From Prolixibacteraceae bacterium (GTDB lineage Bacteria > Bacteroidota > Bacteroidia > Bacteroidales > Prolixibacteraceae), in assembly GCA_007116765.1 (NCBI GenBank), contig SKHV01000422.1, positions 1 through 25,183 of the forward strand: DNA of 25,183 nucleotides. The letters are read 5' to 3'. Of the stretch, positions 1 through 7,651 are shown piece after piece. The notes under the pieces are model-generated. The model searched no databases. It was not told the DNA's origin and was given only the letters and a program-made list of their open reading frames with translations. Position 1 is the first letter of the stretch, and every line of letters begins with the position of its first letter. Both the position numbers and the translations under genes were made by a program.

Positions 1-191
1 CTGATTTAATGAAACTTACATCAATGTCAAGTATTTTTCTGTACTCTTCATTTCAGTTTCATGAGATACATTTTTTTAATGCACCGTTCGATAATACTAT
101 ACGAGTAAAAAAACTTTGATATATAATAGTCTGATCCAATATCAATTAAAAGGAATAAAAAAACAACGATTACCCAAAACCCTTGATAAAA

Positions 192-223
192 CTTGCTTAT
201 ATGGCTTTAGTAATGTAAATTTG
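192..223 (+). promoter_or_regulatory. Candidate Bacteroidota housekeeping promoter
   Basis: TAAATTTG at 216-223 matches the Bacteroidota -7 consensus TAnnTTTG exactly. CTTG at 192-195, 20 bases upstream, is one base off the -33 consensus TTTG. No reading frame follows, so if real it drives a non-coding transcript. In AT-rich DNA such matches arise by chance, so this is only a candidate. Confidence 0.35.
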
Positions 224-229
224 AATTGT

Positions 230-462
230 TATTAGATAACAAAAACGTTCTAACAAAATATAAAATTAACCGCATTTTATCCTGTTCTTGGTAAACTCAA
301 CACAAAAACAAAACCGAGTAAAGCTTATGGATGTAATGACAGGCCTTGTAGTTTCGATTTATTTCGGAATGAGTAGTTTACTACCGGTGGAAGTCAAATC
401 ATTCAGGCGCTCAAATCCTGTTTAATCGGGGTTTTATTCAATCAGGATGATGCGGTTTTTTT
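230..462 (+). ncRNA. Possible small non-coding RNA
   Basis: The interval is bounded by a consensus-like promoter (192-223) and a terminator-like hairpin with seven T (415-462), and it has no open reading frame of note. Inside it a short perfect hairpin GTAG-TTTA-CTAC is visible at about 373-384, and the sequence is less AT-rich than its flanks. I could not match it to 6S RNA, tmRNA, RNase P RNA, SRP RNA or a known riboswitch by eye. The start is set a few bases after the -7 element and is approximate. This is inference from boundaries, not recognition of a family. Confidence 0.25.
415..462 (+). terminator. Candidate intrinsic terminator (plus strand)
   Basis: ATCCTG at 415-420 pairs with CAGGAT at 443-448. 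The stem can extend inward through TTTAAT and ATTCAAT with one mismatch and one bulge. A GCGG and seven T (456-462) follow. The T-run lies on the plus-strand side, so it would end plus-strand transcription rather than that of the minus-strand gene ending at 539. The stem is imperfect and the distance to the T-run is somewhat long. Confidence 0.3.
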
Positions 463-538
463 GTGTCTAAAACCCATAGTACTCTTATACTCCTTAAACA
501 AAAGCATATTTGTTCATTTGTTTATAAATCAGAACCGA

Positions 539-2677
539 TTAGTTCAAATCCACACCAAAGTTTTCATACTTAACTTTCCATCCGGGCTGAGAGTTAAAAA
601 CATCTTTCCCAGAGGATGTTGTATAATTACACATCATAGCTACTGCGGCTAAAAGTCCTCCATTACCGGGCAAATATAAGGTAAGATCATTGTCCTGATA
701 GTTATGCCCGTTTAGTAAATAGGTATTTTTTTGTGTGTCCATAAGCAAATAATCAATTGCTTTGTCGGGTTTATCCAACACACTTGCACACATAGCGGCT
801 AGTGGAAAATCCCATCCCCAACAGGTTTCCCATTCCCATAACTCTTCAAGCTTATCAAAAGTATTCAGCAATACATCACGACTTATATAATCGGTTAAAG
901 GCAAAAAGCCTGCAATGCCAAGCACTATAGGATGGTCGGTCAAATATATTGGATTGGTATACGAATCGGTAGCATCTTCGGTAAATAAGTAGAGTCCTTC
1001 ATTTTGGGGTAATTCCGATAAATTGTCAATCACATGCTGCCATTTTTCGTTTGCTTCCAAACCCAGCTCCCTACGTTGATTCTGTGCGGTTTGAAGTCCC
1101 CACTTCCAGTATGCAAGTTCAAAAACCGGATTAATGGTTTTTTCGGGTGCGAAGCGCTCCTGAGCAGGTATCAAGGCCGGACCAAGCACATATCGCTCAT
1201 TTTCAGGTTCCCAACGGGCATACGAAGCCATAAAGTCGGCAGTGGCTTCAATTAAAGGATAATACTTCTCAATAATTTCGATATTACCCGAATTACGATA
1301 AAGCAATTCGGTAAAATATATAATATGCGGTTGTTGCCAGATAAGAAAAACTCCTATAGTGCTGGGACTTTCGTCGCCCGAAGGATCGGTCATTTTTTGC
1401 CAGCGTACACCTTCAAAGCCCTGATATTCGGCAGTATGTTTTGCCTTTTCGTAAACGTCAGCGTAATATTGAAGTTGTTCCTCCATTAAGTGTGATCGGT
1501 TCCAAAGAATGTAATGAACTGCATGCCACCAGTGCATTTCGAGATGAAACTTCCCATACCAGCTATTGCTTGTTAGTCCGGTTTCCTGTGCCGGTAATGA
1601 GCCACTGGTTTGAATTTTGGTAAGGTATTGTGATAATATCACCCGGCGCTCCAGTTCGAGTGCACGTACATCGCTACTACCTGCAAAATCAACTGCCGCA
1701 CCGCTGTACCAAAAATCGGACCATTGCCTGCGGTTGTTCTGCGCTGTTTGTGCAAACGAAGGCAACTCAATATTTTCATTTTCAGGTGAATAATAGCAAC
1801 TCAGCTCAAATACTTGACTATCGGGCGAGGGCACAATACGATATGCATGCTCACATGTTGCCGTAAGATTTGCATTGCTTTCCCATTTAATTTTTGCAAA
1901 ATAGCTGTCGGCATGGAGTGTGCGCTCGAATACAGCTTCATTTTCAGTTTTATGAATAATTTGAGTATGATGACCTTCGTGATGATTAAAATCGTAACCT
2001 GAGTTAAATTTACCTCTCGCCGGGTAAGGAAACTTCACTGAAACATTCAGTCTCCCCTGCTCTATTAGTTCCGACTCTATCCTAAAACTTACCATGTCGT
2101 GCGACTGATGACTATAAGTAATAACTTTAACAGGAATATTTTCTATTTCGAACGTGCTTGAAAGCTCACCGATCCACATATTCAATTGCTGACGGGCATT
2201 TTGAATTGATTCAATTTGAACAATTTCATTATGTTTGTCAAGCAATTCAAGACCGATAACCCCAAGATGTAATCGATTAGGATTTTCACGCAACCATTCT
2301 GTAGCACCATACTGGCGCTCATCATCGATCGGAGAAAACTGATACCAATACGGAACAGAATCATTGCCAACCTGATAATACTTTACCACATCATCTAACA
2401 CATAATCCTGAGTGTTTGGAAAAGAATGCCATGCCCATTGTGAAAATGTTCCTGTTGAAATGCCGTTTTCGTAATACTCGGGAAACGACTGCATACCGGT
2501 AATATCGGCAGTAAAAGCAAATTCGCCATTTCCTACTGTCAAAGTTGACAAATTATCAATTGAATTGTGAACCACCGTGTGTCGTAAAACTACTGACTCA
2601 CGATCAATTTTATTGCAAGCGCTTATGACTACTATAATAGAAATTAAATAAAAATAAACCAGAATCTGCTTCATCAT
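539..2677 (-). CDS. Six-hairpin glycosidase-like lipoprotein
   Basis: A 712-residue exported protein. The N-terminus has a short positive start, a hydrophobic core and a lipobox ending in Cys21 (ISAC), so it is probably a lipoprotein. The body is rich in Trp, Tyr and His. It carries GNGEFAFTADITG near residue 50, FHLEMHWWHAVHYILWNRS near 375-395 and RWQKMTDPSGDESPS near 425-438. These resemble the (alpha/alpha)6 barrel proteins related to GH65/GH95, which act on sugars, with acidic residues around the second and third motifs as catalytic candidates. The exact family and substrate cannot be told. The gene stands alone, divergent from tetR, with no SusC/SusD pair or other carbohydrate genes beside it, so it is not part of a visible polysaccharide-utilisation locus. 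Two adjacent ATG codons (2677 and 2674) are possible starts. Confidence 0.65.
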   Translation of the reverse strand: MMKQILVYFYLISIIVVISACNKIDRESVVLRHTVVHNSIDNLSTLTVGNGEFAFTADITGMQSFPEYYENGISTGTFSQWAWHSFPNTQDYVLDDVVKYYQVGNDSVPYWYQFSPIDDERQYGATEWLRENPNRLHLGVIGLELLDKHNEIVQIESIQNARQQLNMWIGELSSTFEIENIPVKVITYSHQSHDMVSFRIESELIEQGRLNVSVKFPYPARGKFNSGYDFNHHEGHHTQIIHKTENEAVFERTLHADSYFAKIKWESNANLTATCEHAYRIVPSPDSQVFELSCYYSPENENIELPSFAQTAQNNRRQWSDFWYSGAAVDFAGSSDVRALELERRVILSQYLTKIQTSGSLPAQETGLTSNSWYGKFHLEMHWWHAVHYILWNRSHLMEEQLQYYADVYEKAKHTAEYQGFEGVRWQKMTDPSGDESPSTIGVFLIWQQPHIIYFTELLYRNSGNIEIIEKYYPLIEATADFMASYARWEPENERYVLGPALIPAQERFAPEKTINPVFELAYWKWGLQTAQNQRRELGLEANEKWQHVIDNLSELPQNEGLYLFTEDATDSYTNPIYLTDHPIVLGIAGFLPLTDYISRDVLLNTFDKLEELWEWETCWGWDFPLAAMCASVLDKPDKAIDYLLMDTQKNTYLLNGHNYQDNDLTLYLPGNGGLLAAVAMMCNYTTSSGKDVFNSQPGWKVKYENFGVDLN

Positions 2678-2715
2678 TATAATACTTTATATGATTTATA
2701 AAATACATTGCCTCA

Positions 2716-2723
2716 CAAATTTA
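2716..2723 (-). promoter_or_regulatory. Candidate -7 element for the glycosidase-like gene
   Basis: The plus-strand CAAATTTA reads TAAATTTG on the minus strand, an exact match to the Bacteroidota -7 consensus TAnnTTTG. It lies about 39 bases before the ATG. No good -33 TTTG stands at 19-21 bases, so the promoter is only half supported. Confidence 0.35.
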
Positions 2724-2904
2724 GTTTAAATTCAGGGTAATTAAAAAGCTTATAAACTGAATGCCTTGTTCAAGGTACTAAATTCATTACATTCTACTTT
2801 CCGTTGCAAGTATTGAGGAAATAATAAAACTTTGACAAACCTGCAACTGTAAAATATTTACTCATTCATTGCTACACTTCGAGGTTCGATTTTTCACAAA
2901 ATAT

Positions 2905-2935
2905 TTTGAAATTAATTTTAAACAGCATATTTTTG
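2905..2935 (+). promoter_or_regulatory. Bacteroidota promoter of the tetR operon
   Basis: TTTG at 2905-2908 and TATTTTTG at 2928-2935 are separated by 19 bases. This matches the Bacteroidota housekeeping consensus TTTG-N19-21-TAnnTTTG in both elements and spacing. The predicted start of transcription falls near 2940, giving a leader of roughly 28 bases before the tetR ATG at 2968. It is the best promoter in the window. Confidence 0.65.
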
Positions 2936-2951
2936 ACTGACCGTTTAGTCA
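2934..2951 (+). promoter_or_regulatory. Putative TetR operator (inverted repeat)
   Basis: TGACTGACCGTTTAGTCA is an 18-base imperfect palindrome with perfect 5-base arms (TGACT/AGTCA) and a matching central CG. Its core TGACCGTTTAGTCA resembles operators of AcrR/TetR-type repressors. It overlaps the end of the -7 element and the predicted transcription start, where a bound repressor would block transcription. It lies 16 bases before the tetR ATG, fitting autorepression of the operon. Confidence 0.6.
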
Positions 2952-2967
2952 TTTAAGATTTAATATT

Positions 2968-3639
2968 ATGTCGCCACGCACAACAAAACAATACGAAGAA
3001 ATTAGAAATAATAAGTTTGAGCTTATTAAAAATACTGCTTTGAAGCTTTTTGCAAAAAAAGGGTACCACGCTACAACCATTAGTGCTATCGCTAAAGATG
3101 CCGGTATATCAAAAGGTTTAATGTACAACTATTTCGACAGCAAAGATGAATTGGTTATAGCTCTTTTCAACGATTACATTAAAATACTTACGGGTTTGCT
3201 TAACCCCAATAACGACCATGAAATCACCAACGAGGAAATGAGCGATTTCTTCAGCTTATTTGTCAAGTCGTTAAGTGAGAATAACGACTATTGGAAACTG
3301 TTTTTTCAACTTTCGGTACAGCAAGAAGTTATTTCAATAATGTTTTCAAAAATAAGAAACAATAAGGTTTTTGAAGAAAACCTCAAGCTTTTATCATCAT
3401 ACTTTTTTGAACGTTTCGAAAATCCTGAACAGGAAATGATGCTCTTCAATTCAGTAATAAAAGGCTTTTGCCTTGTTTATGTCTATACTCCTGAATCCTT
3501 CACCAATGACTCGCTTAATCAATTTATCGACAGGCTTAAATCGATGTTTATACGTGAAAAACTTAAGAGCGGTTTAAGTACAGAAACAAGCCATTCATCG
3601 TTTAAAATTAATGATTCATTGAAAAAAAGTTTTATATAA
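2968..3639 (+). CDS. TetR/AcrR family transcriptional repressor
   Basis: A 223-residue regulator of typical family length. Residues about 15-62 form the N-terminal DNA-binding domain, with the helix-turn-helix TISAIAKDAGISKGLMYNYF followed by the usual DSKDELV. The rest is helical and variable, as expected for a ligand-binding and dimerisation domain; its ligand cannot be read. It is the first gene of an operon with a LolA-like protein, two FtsX-type permeases, an ATPase and a beta-barrel. The palindrome on its promoter (2934-2951) suggests that it represses itself and the transport genes, with release by a compound the system senses or carries. The gap to the next start is 48 bases. Confidence 0.9.
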   Translation: MSPRTTKQYEEIRNNKFELIKNTALKLFAKKGYHATTISAIAKDAGISKGLMYNYFDSKDELVIALFNDYIKILTGLLNPNNDHEITNEEMSDFFSLFVKSLSENNDYWKLFFQLSVQQEVISIMFSKIRNNKVFEENLKLLSSYFFERFENPEQEMMLFNSVIKGFCLVYVYTPESFTNDSLNQFIDRLKSMFIREKLKSGLSTETSHSSFKINDSLKKSFI

Positions 3640-3687
3640 AACCAACACGAAATACTTTTAATGCAAAAATTACAAATAAAAAATACC

Positions 3688-4461
3688 ATGAAAACACAAA
3701 CCAATTTTTTACTAATTACATCCTTTTCCTTGCTAATCTTACTAGGAGCAGCACTTGGTGAACTGTTTGCAGCCGAAACAGCCAAGAGCATAATTGAAAA
3801 AATGGAAGACCAAATGAGGGGCGAATCTTCATATTTCGAAATGACCATGACTACCGTGCGTCCACGCTACACACGCGATGTATCGTTAAAAACATGGACT
3901 AAGGGCGAAGAGTATTCTATGATCCTGATTACTGCCCCGGCGCGCGACAAAGGCACATCGTTTTTGAAGCGGGGCAACGAAATATGGAACTACATGCCAA
4001 ACATCGACCGCATGATAAAGATGCCGCCCTCAATGATGTCGCAATCGTGGATGGGCAGCGATTTTTCGAACGATGACCTTGTTCGGGAAAGCTCGAACAT
4101 TAACGACTATTCACATTCCATATTACGGGAAGAAGCGATCGACGGTTTCGAATGCTGGATACTTGAGCTAATCCCCCACCCCGAATCGTCGATAATTTAC
4201 AGCAAGGTACTAATTTGGGTTGCCAAAGAAATTTATGTGCAGCTAAGAATTGAGAATTACGACGAGGATGATTTTCTGGTTTCGACCTTAAATTTTAAAG
4301 AAGTAAAAGAAATGGGGGGAAGAATCATTCCTACACTAATGGAAATGATACCGGCCGATAAACCCAATCAGAAAACCACGTTGAAATATGCCGATGCTAA
4401 ATTCAACATCCCTATAGAAGAAAGCTTTTTCTCGGTACAAAACCTGAAAAACATCCGATAA
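3688..4461 (+). CDS. LolA-like outer-membrane lipoprotein-sorting protein
   Basis: A periplasmic carrier of about 257 residues. I chose the ATG at 3688 (MKTQTNF...) over the upstream ATG at 3661, because it puts a positive N-terminus directly before the hydrophobic signal segment, with likely cleavage near LFA-AE. The upstream start would add nine polar residues. The body has WNYMP, DRMIKMPPSMM and the MGSDFSNDDL motif typical of the LolA-like sorting family (PF17131). That family shares the half-barrel fold of LolA/LolB/DUF1329, which binds acyl chains. It is followed after 10 bases by a permease gene. In this context it probably receives cargo from the ABC transporter and passes it to the barrel at the operon end. 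Cargo may be a lipoprotein, a lipid or another amphiphile. Confidence 0.85.
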   Translation: MKTQTNFLLITSFSLLILLGAALGELFAAETAKSIIEKMEDQMRGESSYFEMTMTTVRPRYTRDVSLKTWTKGEEYSMILITAPARDKGTSFLKRGNEIWNYMPNIDRMIKMPPSMMSQSWMGSDFSNDDLVRESSNINDYSHSILREEAIDGFECWILELIPHPESSIIYSKVLIWVAKEIYVQLRIENYDEDDFLVSTLNFKEVKEMGGRIIPTLMEMIPADKPNQKTTLKYADAKFNIPIEESFFSVQNLKNIR

Positions 4462-4471
4462 AAATATAGCC

Positions 4472-5689
4472 ATGAAAACACTCATTATATTAGCCTGGCG
4501 CAACATTTGGCGGAACAAACGACGTTCGTTCATCAGCATTGCCTCGGTACTTTTTGCTGTTCTTTTTGCCATTTCTGCCGACTCGTTTGAGCGTGGTTCT
4601 TATGAACTCATGATTCAAAATATGGTGAAATTCAGCACCGGCTACATCCAAATACAAGATGTACTTTACGATGAAGAGCCAAGCATCGACAATTCAATGC
4701 TTTACGATGACGATCTAATGGGAATAATCGACGAGTTTGAAGGCCGCATTTCCTATGTAGTGCCACGCATCCAGAATTTTGCACTCGCTGCAAATGAAAA
4801 CAAAACCAGGGGCATTGTAGTAATGGGAATTGACCCTGAAAAAGAAAACCAATTCAACGAGCTTTCAGATAACCTGACAGAAGGCACTTTCATTAACAAA
4901 TCCGATAACGAAGTAATGCTATCACAAGGACTGGCCGAAATAATGAATTTAGGTATTGGCGATACACTTATTCTTATAGGGCAGGGCTTTCAAGGTGTTA
5001 CAGCATCGGGCATGTATCCTGTAAAGGGAATAGTGAAACTAAGCGTACCCGACTTGAACAACAACACGGTTTATATGCCCCTAAAAGCGGCACAGTGGTT
5101 TTATGCCGCCGAAAACAGGCTTTCTGCATTAATTGTAATGCCACAAAACCCAAACCACACATCGCGCATAGCGGAAGAACTGAATGAAAAACTCGACAAC
5201 GAATGGTACACCGCACTTTCGTGGGAGTATTTATTGTCGGATATCTTGCGCATGATGCAGATGGACCGGGCAGGAAGCCAAATGATAATATACATACTAT
5301 ACATTGTAATTGGCTTTGGCCTTTTTGGCACAATACTTACAATGATGTTGGAACGTGCAAAAGAATTCACCATGCTAATTGCCATTGGCATGAAACGATT
5401 CCAACTGGCTATAGTATGCATCTTCGAATCGTTTTTCCTGAGTTCTGTTGGGGCAATAATAGGTATAATAGCAACCATCCCCTTTGTGCTCTATTTCAAT
5501 TACAACCCCATACCTCTGACCGGTGAAATGTCCAATATTATAGAAGATTATGGTTTCGAAGCCGTTATGCCTGCTTCTGCCCATCCTTCAATCTTTGTTC
5601 AGCAAGCGGTTACCATTTTTGTGATTGCACTCTTAATTGGTCTCTACCCAGCGTACAAAGCATTCAGAATTAAAACTGTAACCGAATAA
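4472..5689 (+). CDS. FtsX/MacB-type ABC transporter permease (first)
   Basis: A 405-residue inner-membrane permease of the FtsX/LolC/MacB type. It opens with MKTLIILAWRNIWRNKRRS, the usual cytoplasmic start. The layout is one membrane segment (about 13-33), a large periplasmic domain (about 40-265) and three C-terminal segments (about 271-293, 313-342 and 377-398). The last periplasmic-to-membrane turn carries the family motif LIGLYPAYKA. Such permeases do not move substrate through a channel but use ATP-driven movement of the periplasmic domain to extract lipoproteins or push a partner. It sits 10 bases after the LolA-like gene and 11 before a second permease, so the two probably form a heterodimer like LolC/LolE, powered by the ATPase at 6959-7648. 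Confidence 0.88.
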   Translation: MKTLIILAWRNIWRNKRRSFISIASVLFAVLFAISADSFERGSYELMIQNMVKFSTGYIQIQDVLYDEEPSIDNSMLYDDDLMGIIDEFEGRISYVVPRIQNFALAANENKTRGIVVMGIDPEKENQFNELSDNLTEGTFINKSDNEVMLSQGLAEIMNLGIGDTLILIGQGFQGVTASGMYPVKGIVKLSVPDLNNNTVYMPLKAAQWFYAAENRLSALIVMPQNPNHTSRIAEELNEKLDNEWYTALSWEYLLSDILRMMQMDRAGSQMIIYILYIVIGFGLFGTILTMMLERAKEFTMLIAIGMKRFQLAIVCIFESFFLSSVGAIIGIIATIPFVLYFNYNPIPLTGEMSNIIEDYGFEAVMPASAHPSIFVQQAVTIFVIALLIGLYPAYKAFRIKTVTE

Positions 5690-5700
5690 AACCACATAAA

Positions 5701-6924
5701 ATGAAAACACTCATTAAAATATCGTGGCGCAATGTATGGAGAAATAAGGCCAGAAGTATAGTAATTATTCTAGCCACAGGCTTTGGTTTGTGGGGTGGAA
5801 TTTTTGCAACGGCATTAATGTCGGGCATGATTCAGCAACAATTTGACTCAAGCATACGTAATCAGGTTTCTCACATTCAAATACACAATCCCGAGTTTGT
5901 TAAAGAAAAGCAAGCTGAATATTCCATTCACAATGCCAAACAAATTACTGATTTCATAGAAAACAACGAGAAAGTTTTTTCATATGCAGAACGAACCCTT
6001 GTTAGTGGTATGCTTGCAACAGCATCAATGACATCGGGAGTTGAACTATACGGTATATACAAATCACAGGAAGAAATCACTACCAGCTTCAAAGATAACC
6101 TTATTGAAGGTGATTATTTCGAGTCGATAAGTCGTAACCCCGTTATTATTGGAAAATCGCTGGCCGATAAAATGAATATCTCTATTGGAAACAGAATAAT
6201 ACTCACATTTCAGGATTTGAATGGGGATATTACTTCCGCTGCTTTCAGAGTTTGTGGAATTTATCAAACATCGAACAGTATGAACGACGGTCGAAATGTA
6301 TTTGTAAAAAATACCGATTTAGCGGCACTAATTGGAAGCGATGATATAGTAAATGAAATTGCAATTCTGCTGCATAACATTGATAATGTAAATGCTTTTA
6401 GCGAAGAACTTAATTCTCGTTTCTCTGGAAACGAAGTAAGAACATGGTATCATATTTCGCCCGATTTGAGTTTCATGAACGAATTCTCGGGCATGGCATT
6501 AATGATCCTACTCATCATAATCCTATTTGCATTGGCATTCGGATTGCTAAACACCATGCTTATGACCATTTTTGAACGCACACGCGAACTGGGAGTACTT
6601 ATGTCGGTTGGTATGAGCAAACTTAGGGTGTTCACCATGATTTTGCTCGAAACGTCTTTTCTTGTTGTAATTGGTTCTGTTTTTGGAACTATAATAGGTG
6701 CATTGACTGTTGCTTTGACAAGCAGAAGAGGAATTGATTTATCGGGATTTGGTGCCGAGGCCATGTCGGAGTTTGGATTCGATTCTGTTATTTACCCAAC
6801 TCTCGACAACATGTTCTACCTTAATCTGGCCATTTTAGTGCTGATAACTGCCATTTTATCGGCCGTTTACCCGGCACGAAAAGCGCTTAAACTAAACCCT
6901 GCCGATGCAGTACGCAAAGAATAG
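5701..6924 (+). CDS. FtsX/MacB-type ABC transporter permease (second)
   Basis: A 407-residue permease with the same plan as its upstream neighbour: start MKTLIKISWRNVWRNKARS, membrane segments near 18-43, 263-290, 313-340 and 370-394, and a periplasmic domain between the first two. It keeps the family end motif SAVYPARKALKLNPADAVR. The near-identical first residues of the two permeases, and their position side by side, point to an old tandem duplication, although the periplasmic parts have diverged. Two different permeases suit an asymmetric LolCE-like complex. The ATPase gene starts 34 bases later. Confidence 0.88.
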   Translation: MKTLIKISWRNVWRNKARSIVIILATGFGLWGGIFATALMSGMIQQQFDSSIRNQVSHIQIHNPEFVKEKQAEYSIHNAKQITDFIENNEKVFSYAERTLVSGMLATASMTSGVELYGIYKSQEEITTSFKDNLIEGDYFESISRNPVIIGKSLADKMNISIGNRIILTFQDLNGDITSAAFRVCGIYQTSNSMNDGRNVFVKNTDLAALIGSDDIVNEIAILLHNIDNVNAFSEELNSRFSGNEVRTWYHISPDLSFMNEFSGMALMILLIIILFALAFGLLNTMLMTIFERTRELGVLMSVGMSKLRVFTMILLETSFLVVIGSVFGTIIGALTVALTSRRGIDLSGFGAEAMSEFGFDSVIYPTLDNMFYLNLAILVLITAILSAVYPARKALKLNPADAVRKE

Positions 6925-6958
6925 ATAAACCCAATATTAACACTTAATACATACAGCC

Positions 6959-7648
6959 ATGTCAGTAATTAAAACAGAAAAAATAGTAAAAATATACAAC
7001 TCAAAGCATTTACCGGTTAAAGCATTAAAAGGGGTTGACATTGAAATTGAGAAAGGTGAATTTACAGCAATAGTTGGTCCCTCGGGCAGTGGGAAAACAA
7101 CACTGCTGAACATTATCGGGGGACTTGACAAACCTACCGAAGGGAAAGTTTTCATTGACAATGAAGAAATTACCCAACTGACAGACAGTAAACTAATCGA
7201 TTTCAGGCTGAAAAACATAGGCTTTGTTTTTCAGTCGTACAACCTTATTCCGGTACTCACAGCCAAGGAGAACGTATCGTTCATCATGCTGCTCCAAAAG
7301 AAAAGCCAAAAAGAAATGGACCAACGTGCCGAAGAACTGCTCAACGAAGTTGGGTTGAGCGACAAATTCAATGTACGTCCAAACAAACTCTCGGGAGGCC
7401 AGCAGCAGAGGGTAGCCGTGGCAAGGGCTTTGGCATCGCGGCCTAAGTTTATACTTGCCGACGAGCCTACTGCAAACCTCGACACCGAGTCGGCCTTTAA
7501 CCTGCTCGATATTATGGCAAGGCTAAACAAAGAAGAAAATATCACCCTTATTTTCTCAACCCACGACCAACGTGTAATTGAACGTGCAAGGCGTGTAATT
7601 ACTTTGGTTGATGGTGAAGTGAGCAGTGACGAACATTTTGACAGATAG
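6959..7648 (+). CDS. LolD/MacB-type ABC transporter ATPase
   Basis: A 229-residue nucleotide-binding subunit of usual length. Walker A is GPSGSGKTT (40-48), the Q-loop is FVFQSYNLIP (about 89-98), the signature is LSGGQQQR (144-151), Walker B is FILADEPT (164-171) and the switch histidine is His202 in STHDQ. All residues needed for ATP hydrolysis are present. The sequence belongs to the LolD/MacB/FtsE branch, which pairs with FtsX-type permeases, and two such permease genes lie directly upstream. It should sit on the cytoplasmic face and drive extraction or release of cargo into the periplasm. The beta-barrel gene starts only 3 bases after its stop, suggesting coupled translation. Confidence 0.93.
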   Translation: MSVIKTEKIVKIYNSKHLPVKALKGVDIEIEKGEFTAIVGPSGSGKTTLLNIIGGLDKPTEGKVFIDNEEITQLTDSKLIDFRLKNIGFVFQSYNLIPVLTAKENVSFIMLLQKKSQKEMDQRAEELLNEVGLSDKFNVRPNKLSGGQQQRVAVARALASRPKFILADEPTANLDTESAFNLLDIMARLNKEENITLIFSTHDQRVIERARRVITLVDGEVSSDEHFDR

Positions 7649-7651
7649 CTT

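Larger units (their letters stand above)
1..538. other. AT-rich region without protein gene
   Basis: This 538-base stretch has no convincing reading frame on either strand. It lies 3' of the minus-strand glycosidase-like gene. A Bacteroidota-type promoter candidate on the plus strand (192-223) and a hairpin with a T-run (415-462) are the only structured elements I can see. They are listed separately and could bound a small RNA. The short open frame at 461-652 overlaps the end of the glycosidase-like gene and has no family-like features. Confidence 0.6.

Noticed and set aside
461..652. 63-codon plus-strand frame
   Set aside because: It overlaps the 3' end of the glycosidase-like gene in antisense and has no recognisable feature.
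3661..3687. Upstream ATG of the LolA-like gene
   Set aside because: The extra nine residues would put a polar stretch before the signal peptide. ATG 3688 gives a standard signal sequence.
5101..5478. Long antisense frame inside the first permease gene
   Set aside because: The plus-strand frame has full FtsX features. The antisense frame is a shadow, like several in the ABC and topB genes.
4472..6924. Possible recent tandem duplication of the two permeases
   Set aside because: Only the first residues and the end motifs are alike. The periplasmic parts differ strongly, so any duplication is ancient and typical of LolC/LolE-type pairs.
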